Positions 1 through 8,570 of a stretch of 64,000 bases of DNA are shown here, in pieces. The translations under genes were made by a program, and so were the position numbers. The stretch's first letter is position 1, and each line of letters starts with the position of its first letter. The stretch spans positions 2,852,001 to 2,916,000 of the forward strand of contig NZ_CP099997.1 of NCBI RefSeq assembly GCF_024138145.1. Direction: 5' to 3'. Origin of the DNA: Natronosalvus halobius (GTDB lineage: Archaea > Halobacteriota > Halobacteria > Halobacteriales > Natrialbaceae). The notes under the pieces were generated by a model. It did not search any database and had not been told where the DNA came from. It was given only the letters and a program-made list of their open reading frames with translations.

Positions 1-3
1 CAA

Positions 4-85
4 CAGACCTACAGCCGCTGGACGGCCCAGCCCAGACCTACAGCCGCTTGACGTCCCAGCTCAGGCCTACAGCCGCTGGACGGCC
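4..85. repeat. 29-bp tandem repeat at the purC 3' end
   Basis: Three tandem copies with exact 29-base spacing: 4-32, 33-61, and a partial copy 62-85. The copies differ at a few bases. The last copy contains the purC stop codon (67-69) and final codons. On the minus strand each downstream copy keeps the Gln/Lys-Arg-Leu-stop reading, so the array looks like a duplication of the end of the gene. The window starts inside or just after the array, so more copies may lie to the left. Confidence 0.85.
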
Positions 86-1086
86 CCGATCGCCGCCGAC
101 AGCGACGGCGCTTCGAAGATTTCGCGGCCGACGTAGGCGTTCGTCCCAGCGCAGTAGATCGCTCGAGCGATGTCGATCACGTCCTCGTCGAGTGGCTGGG
201 GCTCCCGATCGCAGAGGGACTTCCAGTCGGCGACGTCCTCGGCCCTGGCGCGTTCTTTCGCGTCGGTGACGGCGTCGACCCAGTCCGGCTGAGTCCGCTT
301 GTGGTGCTGGCGAATGACCTCCTTCGAGAGTTGCACCCCCTCGTAGCTGAAGCGGTTCTCGTCGAACGTACCGACGACGTCGGCGACGCGAATCTCGCTC
401 CGGTAGTAGAGACACTCGATCTTGCCGTCCTGGTGGATCAGTCCGGCCCTATCGGCCTGTTCGGTGATGGTGTGGTTGACTTCGCGGGCGAGCGCCTCGA
501 GCGCCTCGATGTCGGCTTTCCCGGCGATGGCGTCGGCCTCCTCCCGGGAGAGGTAGCGATCGCCCTCCTCGTACTTGGTGGAGAACTCGACGATCGGCGT
601 CTCGAGGTCGACCGCGCCCTCGGGCCAGGCGTCGAACTCGAGGCTGTGGTCTTCGGGATCGGTTCGTCGGCGAAGGCTCGAACCGATCGGGACCTCGTTT
701 CGGAAGACGATCTCGAGGGGGATCAGGTAGTTCTCGCCGGCCTCGGCGTGGTAGGCGTCGTAGTCGTAGGTGCGCCCCTCGTGAGGCAGATCGGGCACCT
801 GGGTGAGGTCGATCGCCATCTCGAACGGCGGGCGAGTGGCCTCCTCGAGGGGGACCACCGAGCCGTCCTCGACGACGCCCTGGTAGTGAGTCGGGACGCC
901 GGCGTCCTGGAGCAGTTCGAAGTTGTACGCGCCCATCGTACAGAGGCTCGCACCCTTGTCGGGGATCTGATTGGGCATCTTCCCCCAGTCGAAGACGGAG
1001 TAGTCGTCGGTGAATACGAACGCGCCCGACCCCAGTTCGTCGGCGGTCGCTTCCTCGTCGATGCGGAACTCCTTGACGCTCGTCAC
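67..1086 (-). CDS. purC: phosphoribosylaminoimidazole-succinocarboxamide synthase (SAICAR synthetase)
   Basis: Joins aspartate to CAIR using ATP to give SAICAR, in cytoplasmic de novo purine synthesis. The N-terminal TSVKEFR followed by FTDDYSVFDWGKMPNQIPDKG and CTMGAYNFELL is typical of PurC, and the 339-residue length suits the haloarchaeal form. No ATG is available: GTG codons occur at 1095 and 1086. I chose 1086 (reading MTSVKEF) because related proteins begin there; 1095 would add three residues. The gene stands alone, with no other purine gene beside it. Its 3' end overlaps a 29-bp tandem repeat. Family assignment is secure; the exact start is not. Confidence 0.95.
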   Translation of the reverse strand: MTSVKEFRIDEEATADELGSGAFVFTDDYSVFDWGKMPNQIPDKGASLCTMGAYNFELLQDAGVPTHYQGVVEDGSVVPLEEATRPPFEMAIDLTQVPDLPHEGRTYDYDAYHAEAGENYLIPLEIVFRNEVPIGSSLRRRTDPEDHSLEFDAWPEGAVDLETPIVEFSTKYEEGDRYLSREEADAIAGKADIEALEALAREVNHTITEQADRAGLIHQDGKIECLYYRSEIRVADVVGTFDENRFSYEGVQLSKEVIRQHHKRTQPDWVDAVTDAKERARAEDVADWKSLCDREPQPLDEDVIDIARAIYCAGTNAYVGREIFEAPSLSAAIGAVQRL

Positions 1087-1295
1087 GCGTGCCACCCCCG
1101 AACCGTAGGCAGGTTCGTCGGGCTGAATTTCCGGGCGCTCGTCGGTGCCGCCGTCGCGAATGTGTGCGTGGGTCCGGAGGGAGCCACTGGGCCGCCGTGC
1201 ATACTCGAGATGCCAGTACGGGCGCCTAAAAGGTTTCAGTATCGATTCGAGTTCCGCTGTCTCGGCTATCTTCGACCCCGCTCCCCCGACTCCGC
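1087..1295 (-). promoter_or_regulatory. purC upstream region
   Basis: This 209-bp gap separates hyuB from purC, both on the minus strand. An A/T-rich block at 1225-1233 (CCTTTTAGG on the minus strand, a near-palindrome) is the only TATA-like element I see, but it lies about 140 bases before the purC start, far for the short leaders usual in haloarchaea. The promoter placement is therefore weak. No small gene is apparent. Confidence 0.3.
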
Positions 1296-2897
1296 TTACT
1301 TCCTGTCGACCGACTTGCCGTCGAGGGCGTCGCGTTCGCGCGCACTCGAATCGCGCTCGCCTGGGTCGCCGTACCCGCCACCACCGGGCGTCTCGACGGT
1401 GACGGTGGTGCCGGCCTCGATGTCGACCGTCGTCTTCGCGGGAACCTCCTCGCCGTCGATCCGGTTCTCGCCCGTGGCACCGTCCGCGCCGCCCTTCGCG
1501 CCGCGGGGGGCGAGTCGTCGACGCTCGGTGAGCAGGGAGACCGTCGCGTCGACCCCGACGGTAATCGAGCGCTCGAGGCCGAGACCGCCACGATAGCGCC
1601 CGTCACCGCCGCTCCCCTCCCGGAGGGCGTAGCGCTCGACGCGCATTGGGTAGGCCGCCTCGAGGGCTTCGATCGGCGTGTTCAGCGTGTTGGTCATCCC
1701 GACCTGGATGCCGTCGACGCCGTCGCGGTCGGGCCGGGCGCCGAACCCGCCGCCGATGGTCTCGTAGTAGGTAAATCCGTCAGCACCGCGGCTTCCGATG
1801 ATCAGGTTGTTCATCGTGCCCTGGCTCTGGGCGGGCACGCGCTCAGGGATGGCCTCGGCGAACGCCGAGAGCACCACGTCCGTCACGCGCTGGCTCGTCT
1901 CGACGTTGCCGCCGACGACGGCCGCCGGAGGAGTCGGGTCCAGGATCGACCCCTCTGGCGCACGCACGGTCACCGGTTGGTAGCAGCCGTCGTTCGGCGG
2001 AATATCCGGGTCCGTCACGGCCCTGAGGACGAAGTACACCGCGCTCCTGGCGACCGCCAGCGGCGCGTTCATGTTGCCGGCCACCTGGTCGGCCGTTCCC
2101 TCGAAGTCGACGTCTACCGTCGTCCCGTCGATCGTGACCGCCACCTGGAGGGGAATCTTCGACTCCTCGACGCCGTCGCCCTCGAGCCAGTCGCGTCCTC
2201 GATACACCCCGTCCGGAATTGCCTCGAGTTCGGCCTCGATTCGGTTCCTGGAGTACTCGATGACGCCGTCGAACGCTGCCTCGAGGGTCGCCCGTCCGCG
2301 TTCGGCGACGAGTTCGCGCACGCGGTCGCGGGCCCGGTCGGTCGCGGCGAGCTGGGCCCTGAGGTCCGCCCGGCGCTCGGCGAGGTTGCGGACGTTCGCG
2401 AGCACGAGTTCCAGCACGTTCGAATCGATCTCGCCGTCGACGACGAGCCGCGTCGGCGGCAGTCGCAGCCCCTCCTGGTAGATCTCGGTCGCCCCCGCGG
2501 GCATGCTTCCCGGGGTCATCCCGCCGACGTCGCCGTGGTGGGCTCGCGTGACCCCGTAGCCCAGGATCTCTCCGTCGACGTCGATCGGTGCGACGATCGT
2601 CACGTCCGGAAGGTGGGTTCCGCCGGTAAACGGATCGTTCAGGACGTACTCCTCGCCGGGCTCAGGGTCATGTTTGCGAACCGCCCGCACCGCCTCCGGC
2701 ATCGCCCCGAGGTGGACCGGGATGTGCTCGGCCTGGGCGACCAGCCGACCCTCGGCGTCGAACAGCGCCGTCGAGCAGTCTCGCCGCTCCTTGATGTTCG
2801 GGGAGTAGGCCCCGTGGATCAACACGTGACCCATCTCCTCGGCGATACCCTCGAGCCGGTTCCGGAGCACCTCGAGGGTGACGGCGTCGAGGGTCAC
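1296..2897 (-). CDS. hyuB: hydantoinase/oxoprolinase family protein, B subunit
   Basis: Family of N-methylhydantoinase B, 5-oxoprolinase C-terminal half and acetone carboxylase alpha subunits, which with HyuA catalyse ATP-dependent opening of hydantoin or oxoproline-like rings or carboxylation. The N-terminus has the family pattern (LEVLRNRLEGIAEEMG, YSPNIKERRDCSTALFD, PVHLGAMPEAV), with LNDPFTGGTHLPD and HHGDVGGM further in. The 533-residue length is normal. It overlaps hyuA by four bases (ATGA), so the two are probably translated in coupling and form one complex. The substrate cannot be told from sequence: N-methylhydantoin and 5-oxoproline are the usual options. Confidence 0.93.
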   Translation of the reverse strand: MTLDAVTLEVLRNRLEGIAEEMGHVLIHGAYSPNIKERRDCSTALFDAEGRLVAQAEHIPVHLGAMPEAVRAVRKHDPEPGEEYVLNDPFTGGTHLPDVTIVAPIDVDGEILGYGVTRAHHGDVGGMTPGSMPAGATEIYQEGLRLPPTRLVVDGEIDSNVLELVLANVRNLAERRADLRAQLAATDRARDRVRELVAERGRATLEAAFDGVIEYSRNRIEAELEAIPDGVYRGRDWLEGDGVEESKIPLQVAVTIDGTTVDVDFEGTADQVAGNMNAPLAVARSAVYFVLRAVTDPDIPPNDGCYQPVTVRAPEGSILDPTPPAAVVGGNVETSQRVTDVVLSAFAEAIPERVPAQSQGTMNNLIIGSRGADGFTYYETIGGGFGARPDRDGVDGIQVGMTNTLNTPIEALEAAYPMRVERYALREGSGGDGRYRGGLGLERSITVGVDATVSLLTERRRLAPRGAKGGADGATGENRIDGEEVPAKTTVDIEAGTTVTVETPGGGGYGDPGERDSSARERDALDGKSVDRK

Positions 2898-4987
2898 GGG
2901 CGCTCACCTCCGTTGGTCCCGGTTTCCTGACCGGGGCCGCGGTCACGCTCCAGGACGAGTTCGCCGTCGTCGCCCATCGAACCGGACCACCCCGGGGGAA
3001 CGACCGTCGTGCTCTCTTCGTCCTCGAGGATGGTCGGCCCCTCGACGGTCGTTCCGGGAGCGACGGCGTCTCTGGCCAGAACCGCCGCCTCGCGGCGCTC
3101 GCCGTCGAAGAAGGCTGTTCGGGATCCGGGTGCGTCCTCGTCGTCTCTCTCGTCCCGTCCCTCGCCTCGTCCCTCGTACCGGATCGACGGCGCCTCGCGA
3201 ATCGCACGGACCGTCACCCCGAGCGCGACCAGTTCGATCGGTTCGTCCATCCGGTAGCCGTAGGCACGCTCGTGGGCCGCGTCGAAGCGCTCGCGGACGG
3301 TCGCGATGTCGACCGGGTCGCTGACGCTCACCTCGAGTTCGAAGCTCTGGCCGGCGTACCGGAGGTCGGCGCGTCGCTCCACGACGGGGTCGCCGCCGGA
3401 GTCGACGTCCTGGAGCGCGTCGGCCGTCAGCTCGGCGTAGGTCTCTTCCATGACCTCGCGGTCGGCCGCCTCGAGCGGCGTCCGGTGGGTTCGAACCCGG
3501 TCGTGTTTCTCGTCGGCGTCGAGCAGGCCGTACGCCGAGAGCACCCCGCCGGCGAGGGGGATTACGACGCGATCCATCCCGAGTCGGTTGGCCACGGCGG
3601 CGGCGTGCATCGGTCCGGCGCCGCCGAAGGCCACGAGCCCGAACTCGCGAGGGTCGTGGCCGCGCTCGACGGTTACCGACCGGATGGCGCGAGTCATCGT
3701 CGCGTTCGCGACGCGGTAAACCCCGGCGGCGGCTTCGCAGGCAGACTCGAGCCCCGCCACATTGGCCAGTTTCGCGAGCGCGTCCTGGGCGGCGCCGACG
3801 TCGAGGGAGACCTCCCCACCTAAGCTGGCGTCCTGGCCGAGGTAGCCGAGGACGACGGCGGCGTCGGTGACGGTCGGCTCGGCCCCCCCGCGATTGTAAC
3901 ACGCGGGGCCGGGATCAGCGCCCGCTGATTCGGGGCCTACCCGAAGGGCGCCGCCGGCGTCGACCCACGCGATCGAGCCGCCGCCGGAGCCGACGGTCGT
4001 CACGTCGACCATCGGGGTTGCGATGGGGTGACCGGCGATCGTGGTGGAGGTGGTTCGGGCGACCTCGCCGTCACGGACGAGGCTCACGTCGCTCGATGTG
4101 CCGCCCATGTCGAAGGTAACGAGTCCTTCGAGGCCCGCATCTTCGACCGCGGCCTCGGCGGTCGCGGCCGCCCCGACGACACCCGCCGCCGGCCCCGAGA
4201 GCACCGTCGTCACCGCCCGTTCGCGGACCGCGTCGAGGTCCGCGATGCCGCCGTTGGACTGCATCACCTGCGGTTCCGGGAGCCCCGCGTCTCGAGCCCG
4301 CTCGACGAGCCGTCCGAGGTAGGTGTCGATCGCCGGGCGGACGGAGGCGTTCGCGACCGTCGTCGAGGTCCGTTCGTACTCCCGGAACGCCGGGAGCACC
4401 TCGTGGGAGGCCGAGACGGGCACCTCGAGTCGCTCCCGCAGTCGGTCCGCGACGGCGGCCTCGTTCGCGGGATCCGCGTACGCATGGAGGAACGAGACGG
4501 CCACGCTCTCGATCTCGCTTTCGTCCTCGATTTCTGCCCCAGCGAGTCGGTCGACCAGGTCGTCCACGTCCTCGAGGGCGACTGGATCGACGATACCTTC
4601 GGTCGTCGCCCGTTCCTCGAGTTCGAACCGACGGCGGCGAGGGACGAGCGGGTCGACCCGCTCGACCGAGAGGTCGTACAGCGACGGACGGTCCTGGCGA
4701 CCGATCTCGAGGACGTCGCGAAACCCTTCCGTCGTGACCAGTGCGGTCGTCGCGCCGTCGCCCTCCAGGAGTGCGTTTACCGAGACCGTCATCGCGTGGG
4801 TGAACGTCTCGACGGACTCGGGCGGGAGCGCCGCCTTCTCACAGACTTTTTCGATCCCCGCGAGGACGCCCTCGCTCTGGTCGGTAGTCGAGGGGACCTT
4901 CGCGGTCGTCAGGCCGTCTTCGGTCGCCAGGACGACGTCGGTGAACGTGCCGCCGACGTCGACGCCGACGTGCGTCGTCGCGTCCAT
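2894..4987 (-). CDS. hyuA: hydantoinase/oxoprolinase family protein, A subunit
   Basis: ATP-binding partner of HyuB, 697 residues. It has the actin/hexokinase-like nucleotide-binding motifs: VGVDVGGTFTDVV at the N-terminus, SGPAAGVVGAA and FDMGGTSSDVSLV in the middle, and FGGAGPMHAAAVA later, as expected for N-methylhydantoinase A/5-oxoprolinase N-terminal halves. I start at the ATG at 4987; a GTG three bases upstream is also open. It is first in the hyuAB operon and divergent from cofH. The substrate (N-methylhydantoin, 5-oxoproline or another cyclic amide) is not resolved. Confidence 0.93.
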   Translation of the reverse strand: MDATTHVGVDVGGTFTDVVLATEDGLTTAKVPSTTDQSEGVLAGIEKVCEKAALPPESVETFTHAMTVSVNALLEGDGATTALVTTEGFRDVLEIGRQDRPSLYDLSVERVDPLVPRRRRFELEERATTEGIVDPVALEDVDDLVDRLAGAEIEDESEIESVAVSFLHAYADPANEAAVADRLRERLEVPVSASHEVLPAFREYERTSTTVANASVRPAIDTYLGRLVERARDAGLPEPQVMQSNGGIADLDAVRERAVTTVLSGPAAGVVGAAATAEAAVEDAGLEGLVTFDMGGTSSDVSLVRDGEVARTTSTTIAGHPIATPMVDVTTVGSGGGSIAWVDAGGALRVGPESAGADPGPACYNRGGAEPTVTDAAVVLGYLGQDASLGGEVSLDVGAAQDALAKLANVAGLESACEAAAGVYRVANATMTRAIRSVTVERGHDPREFGLVAFGGAGPMHAAAVANRLGMDRVVIPLAGGVLSAYGLLDADEKHDRVRTHRTPLEAADREVMEETYAELTADALQDVDSGGDPVVERRADLRYAGQSFELEVSVSDPVDIATVRERFDAAHERAYGYRMDEPIELVALGVTVRAIREAPSIRYEGRGEGRDERDDEDAPGSRTAFFDGERREAAVLARDAVAPGTTVEGPTILEDEESTTVVPPGWSGSMGDDGELVLERDRGPGQETGTNGGERP

Positions 4988-5180
4988 CACCGCACCCCCG
5001 TCGTCTCGGCCGATTCCGCGAAGGGCTCGTTCGGACTCATACCCGGTCTATACGAGACGACCTCAAAAAGCGTTGGCAGGCCCCTCCAGTCGTGTCGACG
5101 GTGCAGCCGAAGTGAAAGACAGTAGACAGTGGAATCAGCCACTTTCACCACGCTTTTCCTGCTCTGCCTCTATCGTACCG
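4988..5180. promoter_or_regulatory. divergent hyuA/cofH intergenic region with inverted repeat
   Basis: A 193-bp gap between two divergent genes must hold both promoters. An inverted repeat GTGAAAG (5112-5118) / CTTTCAC (5142-5148) has arm starts 30 bases apart, roughly three helical turns, as expected if two protomers bound one face of the DNA. TCAAAAAGCG near 5072 (minus-strand CTTTTTGA) is a possible TATA element for hyuA. No ORF of interest. Regulator unknown. Confidence 0.35.
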
Positions 5181-6569
5181 ATGATGGAACCCCCCGTGAC
5201 CGACGCCGATCTCGCCTTCGAGCACGTTCCCGAGACCGATCAGTCGTTCGAGAACGCCCTCGAGAAGGCGCGGAACGGGGCGCGACTCACGGTCGACGAC
5301 GCCGTCGAGTTGCTCACGACGGGGACCGACTGCGAGGGGATCGACCGCCGGCGCAAGGAGCGGGTGCTCGAGGCGGCCGACCACCGCCGCCAGGACGTCG
5401 TCGGCGACGAGGTGACGTTCGTTGCCAACCTCAACAACAACGTCACGACCGCGTGCAACGTCGGCTGTCTCTTCTGTAACTTCAAGGACGCCGCCCACAC
5501 CTTCGAGCGCGATTACGACGGCCTCGAGACGGCCGGGTTCACCAAGACGCCGGCTGAATCGCGCGAGACCGTCGCTGACGCCGTCGAGCGAGGGATCTAC
5601 GAGGTGACCTCGGTCTCGGGACTCCACCCCGGATTCGCCCTCGACGACGAGCACCTCGAGATCCTCGAGGCCCACCCGGACCCGAAGGCGGTCAACTACA
5701 AACCGCCCGCCGCGTACGAAACGGACCCCGGCACCTACGCCGACCAGCTCGAGGCGATGAGCGTCGACGGCGTCCACGTCCACTCGATGACCCCCGAGGA
5801 GGGATACCACGCCCGGCGAGGGACCGACTGGTCCTACGAGGAGGTGTACGGACGACTGCAGGACGCTGGGCTGGATACCGTTCCAGGAACGGCCGCCGAA
5901 ATCCTCGTCGACGAGGTTCGCGACGTCATCTGTCCCGGGAAAATTCGAACTGGCGACTGGCTCGAAGCCATGGAGGCCGCCGCGAACGTCGGCCTCGGCC
6001 TGACGGCGACGATCATGTACGGTCACGTGGAGAACGAGGCTCACCGCGCGATGCACCTGCAGGAAGTTCGCGACCTCCAGGAGCGTGTCGACGGCGCCAT
6101 CACCGAGTTCGTGCCCCTCTCCTTTGTCCACCAGAACACGCCGCTGTACGAACACGGCGTCGTCTCGGGCGGGGCCAGCCGCGACGAGGACGAATTGATG
6201 ATCGCCGTCTCGCGGCTCTTTCTCGACAATATCGACCACGTCCAGTCGTCGTGGGTCAAGTACGGCGACGAGGGCGGTCTGAAGATGCTCGCCTGCGGCG
6301 CCGACGACTTCATGGGGACGATCCTCTCCGAGGAGATCACGACCCGTGCCGGCGGCGAACACGGCGAGTTCCGATCCTTCGAGGACTACGTCGACCTCAT
6401 CACCTCGATCGGTCGCGTGCCGGTCGAGCGCTCGACGGACTACCGGGAGCGGCGCGTGATCGACCCCGACGACCCACCGTTCGGGCCGCGACTGGGACCG
6501 AAGGCCAACGGGACGCCGCTGCTCGAGGACGAACGTGCCGCCGCTGGCGTGGAATCGATCTCGGAGTAA
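5181..6569 (+). CDS. cofH: CofH: radical SAM 4-hydroxyphenyl transferase of F420 biosynthesis
   Basis: With CofG it builds the F0 deazaflavin chromophore: CofH joins a tyrosine-derived fragment to 5-amino-6-(D-ribitylamino)uracil by radical SAM chemistry. The cluster-binding cysteines are C92, C96 and C99 in ACNVGCLFCNF (Cx3Cx2C); the later ATIMYGHVE motif is typical of CofH/MqnC rather than CofG. The 462-residue length suits haloarchaeal CofH. ATG codons lie at 5181 and 5184; the open frame continues upstream but has no family similarity. No cofG lies nearby, so the two halves of the activity are encoded apart. It is divergent from hyuA. Confidence 0.93.
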   Translation: MMEPPVTDADLAFEHVPETDQSFENALEKARNGARLTVDDAVELLTTGTDCEGIDRRRKERVLEAADHRRQDVVGDEVTFVANLNNNVTTACNVGCLFCNFKDAAHTFERDYDGLETAGFTKTPAESRETVADAVERGIYEVTSVSGLHPGFALDDEHLEILEAHPDPKAVNYKPPAAYETDPGTYADQLEAMSVDGVHVHSMTPEEGYHARRGTDWSYEEVYGRLQDAGLDTVPGTAAEILVDEVRDVICPGKIRTGDWLEAMEAAANVGLGLTATIMYGHVENEAHRAMHLQEVRDLQERVDGAITEFVPLSFVHQNTPLYEHGVVSGGASRDEDELMIAVSRLFLDNIDHVQSSWVKYGDEGGLKMLACGADDFMGTILSEEITTRAGGEHGEFRSFEDYVDLITSIGRVPVERSTDYRERRVIDPDDPPFGPRLGPKANGTPLLEDERAAAGVESISE

Positions 6570-6643
6570 TCGACTTTGGGGTAGGCCACAGCTATCAGGG
6601 GTCCCATGTGGCCATCGCTCGTACAGAATTATACTCTCTCGAC

Positions 6644-6666
6644 TATACTATACATACTATAGTATA
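6644..6666. promoter_or_regulatory. 23-bp palindrome with CTATA-N5-TATAG core
   Basis: Perfect 9-bp arms TATACTATA / TATAGTATA separated by five bases (CATAC), standing out as A/T-only arms in a G+C-rich genome. It lies 75 bases after cofH and 116 bases before the next gene, inside a 212-bp gap. The same core occurs again at 30704-30718. It could be an operator or part of a terminator; orientation and spacing do not decide. Confidence 0.55.
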
Positions 6667-6781
6667 ACTGGTTCGACGCTCGTGCGCCAATCGACCGCGA
6701 GCGACACTCGGGTTCGTGTGCGAGTCCCACGTCGAGCGAACGTCGGGAAGTCTATCACGGGCGCGCGAAAAGTGGTCGCGT

Positions 6782-7066
6782 ATGAACCACCTCGTACCCG
6801 CCAGCGACGCCGAGAACCGCTGGCACCTGCCGAACCACGCTCACCTCGTCGTCTACGAGCGAGGCTCCGGCGAACGCGGTTTGCTCACGATCTACGACTG
6901 CGGGGCGGCCCAGAAACCGCCCTCGGCCCAGTTGCTCGGAACGCTCGAGGCCGTCGACGTGCGTGCCGAAACCGAGGCGACGCCGACGGGTCGAGTCGTC
7001 AGTCTGCGAGAGCCGAGCGTACTCGAGGCTCTGGACGGCGACCGGTATCGCATTCGGCAGCGATAA
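6782..7066 (+). CDS. hypothetical protein, 94 aa
   Basis: A short soluble protein with no signal peptide or membrane segment and no family I recognise. I start at ATG 6782, which gives MNHLVPASDAENRWHLPNH; the frame is open further upstream but that part is arginine/serine-rich like non-coding G+C-rich DNA. The body shows alternating hydrophobic strands (AHLVVYERG, GLLTIYDCG, GRVVSLREP), suggesting a small beta-rich fold. It stands between cofH and the azf-like gene on the same strand, 135 bases before the latter, so co-transcription is uncertain. Codon use matches its neighbours, so it is likely real. Confidence 0.6.
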   Translation: MNHLVPASDAENRWHLPNHAHLVVYERGSGERGLLTIYDCGAAQKPPSAQLLGTLEAVDVRAETEATPTGRVVSLREPSVLEALDGDRYRIRQR

Positions 7067-7201
7067 GCGAACGATCTGGGTCGACCTCGAGACGGCAACG
7101 AGGCCAGCTAGAAATCAAAAATCCCGAATACCGATACCGAATACCGAACCTGAATCACGAACCGCACGTTTCTTATCACCCCTGCACTACCACCCGAACG
7201 A

Positions 7202-7951
7202 ATGGAACAGTCAGTCCTGCTCACGGGGGCTGGAGGCCGCGTCGGGACCGCGATCCTCGACGACCTCGCCAACGACTACGACTGGCGGCTGCTCGACCGC
7301 GAGCCGCTGACCGGTGAGTACGCCGAGGCCCACGACTGCGTCGTCGCCGACATCGTCGACGAGACGGCCGTCCGCGAGGCCATGGAGGGCGCCGACGTCG
7401 TCATCCACCTCGCTGGCGACCCGCGTCCGGAAGCCCCGTGGGACAGCGTATTGCGAAACAACATCGACGGCACCCAGACTGTCCTGGAGGCTGCCGTCGA
7501 CGCCGGCGTCGAAAAGGTGGTCTTCGCCTCCTCGAACCACGCCGTCGGCGCCTTCGAAACCGACGAGCGGACCCCGGAGCTCTATCGCGTCCAGGACGAG
7601 TTCCGTTTGGATGGGACGGAACTCCCTCGCCCCGGCAACCTCTACGGCGTCTCGAAAGCCGCCGGAGAGACCCTCGGCCGGTACTACCACGACGAGTACG
7701 GCCTCTCGGTGTGTTGTGTCCGTATCGGGAACCTCACGAAGGACCACCCGCCCATCGATTACGAACGCGGGCAGGCGATGTGGCTCTCCTACCGGGACTG
7801 CGCCCACCTCTTCGACCGGACGATCGAGGCCGACTACGGCTACGAGATCGTCTACGGTATCTCGGACAACGACCGCAAGTACTACTCGCTCGAGCGCGCT
7901 CGCGATGTACTTGGGTACGAACCGCGGGACAACTCTGCGGCTCACGAGTAA
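7202..7951 (+). CDS. azf: extended SDR-family dehydrogenase, probable glucose-6-phosphate dehydrogenase (Azf-like)
   Basis: NAD-dependent sugar dehydrogenase of 249 residues. The nucleotide-binding GxxGxxG is at the N-terminus (LLTGAGGRVG), followed by ADVVIHLAGDPRPEAPWDSVLRNN and the catalytic Tyr-x3-Lys in NLYGVSKAAGE. This pattern matches the haloarchaeal glucose-6-phosphate dehydrogenase (archaeal Zwischenferment) described in Haloferax volcanii, first enzyme of the oxidative pentose phosphate pathway; bacterial uronate dehydrogenases are close relatives and an alternative. ATG at 7202 places the binding motif at residue 8, as expected. No pathway partner is adjacent, but pgi, acting on the same substrate, lies about 39 kb away. 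Confidence 0.75.
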   Translation: MEQSVLLTGAGGRVGTAILDDLANDYDWRLLDREPLTGEYAEAHDCVVADIVDETAVREAMEGADVVIHLAGDPRPEAPWDSVLRNNIDGTQTVLEAAVDAGVEKVVFASSNHAVGAFETDERTPELYRVQDEFRLDGTELPRPGNLYGVSKAAGETLGRYYHDEYGLSVCCVRIGNLTKDHPPIDYERGQAMWLSYRDCAHLFDRTIEADYGYEIVYGISDNDRKYYSLERARDVLGYEPRDNSAAHE

Positions 7952-7980
7952 GGCGGCGGTTACGAGCCGTCAGCTTCTAC

Positions 7981-8064
7981 AGCGTTCACGTCCGCATTTA
8001 GAGCGCTTATATCCGCATCTGCAGCGCTTACATCCGCATCTGCAGCGCTTACATCCGCAAGAAC
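7981..8064. repeat. 21-bp tandem repeat overlapping the DUF424 gene stop
   Basis: Four copies, each exactly 21 bases: 7981-8001, 8002-8022, 8023-8043, 8044-8064. Copies 2 and 3 differ at one base; copies 1 and 4 have diverged. The stop codon of the DUF424 gene (8049-8051) lies in the fourth copy. Read on the minus strand in another frame the array is open from copy 4 to a TAA at 7960-7962 and gives a heptapeptide like SAADADV, resembling the acidic repeats in the N-terminal part of the same gene. Confidence 0.85.
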
Positions 8065-8570
8065 TGGGCGTGTCGGGTCCCCTCGAGCTCGAGGACGTGC
8101 TCGGCCTCGACGAACCCGGCATCGATCGCCACCGATACGGTTTCTTCGCCGACCAGGTTGGCGACGCTCGCCCGTGAGAGGCCGTCGACGACGGCTTCCT
8201 CGTCGACCGCGTCGGCCCCCTCGCCGTAGAAGTCTTCGGTGACGGTCAGCGTGGCACGACCGTCCGCGGCCTCGAAGGACTCGCCGAGGACGTTCCGATC
8301 ACAGACCGAGACGAGCAGGCCTTTAGGCGTCTGGCGCTCGACGAGTAACATCGGGCCATCGTCGGCACCCTCGTCAGCCTCACTGTCGGCATCTGCGTTC
8401 ACTTCGTCGACATCTTCGCCCGTCGAAGCGTCAGCATCCGCGCTCACCTCGCCAACGTCCTCGCTGGGTACAGCCTCGGCGTTCCCACTCGAGTCGACGC
8501 TCTCCTCAAGGGCGTCCTCGCCCGATTCGACGTCATCGTCCGCGTCGGCGTTCGTCGACGTCACGATCAC
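8049..8570 (-). CDS. DUF424 family protein with acidic N-terminal extension
   Basis: The C-terminal ~100 residues are the archaeal DUF424 domain (MLLVERQTPKGLLVSVCD, LTVTEDFYGEGAD, ASVANLVGEETVSVAIDAG, ending HAQFLRM). Its biochemical role is not established to my knowledge. Residues 1-73 are a low-complexity acidic extension with a degenerate 15-residue repeat (EDVGEVSADADAST, EDVDEVNADADSEA). I keep the long form because its ATG overlaps the stop of the upstream TPR gene by four bases (ATGA), which suggests coupled translation; an internal ATG before LLVERQ would give a domain-only protein. The 3' end lies in a 21-bp tandem array. Confidence 0.8.
   Translation of the reverse strand: MIVTSTNADADDDVESGEDALEESVDSSGNAEAVPSEDVGEVSADADASTGEDVDEVNADADSEADEGADDGPMLLVERQTPKGLLVSVCDRNVLGESFEAADGRATLTVTEDFYGEGADAVDEEAVVDGLSRASVANLVGEETVSVAIDAGFVEAEHVLELEGTRHAQFLRM

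Noticed and set aside
301-1596. 431-codon plus-strand frame spanning purC and hyuB
   Set aside because: Runs antisense across two well-supported genes and their gap, so it cannot be a real gene.
4323-5180. Upstream extension of cofH
   Set aside because: In frame but Arg/Ser/Thr-rich, overlapping hyuA antisense. ATG 5181 matches the family start.
7981-8064. CRISPR array
   Set aside because: Copies are contiguous without spacers. The same holds for the arrays at 4-85, 20197-20267 and 47741-47834.
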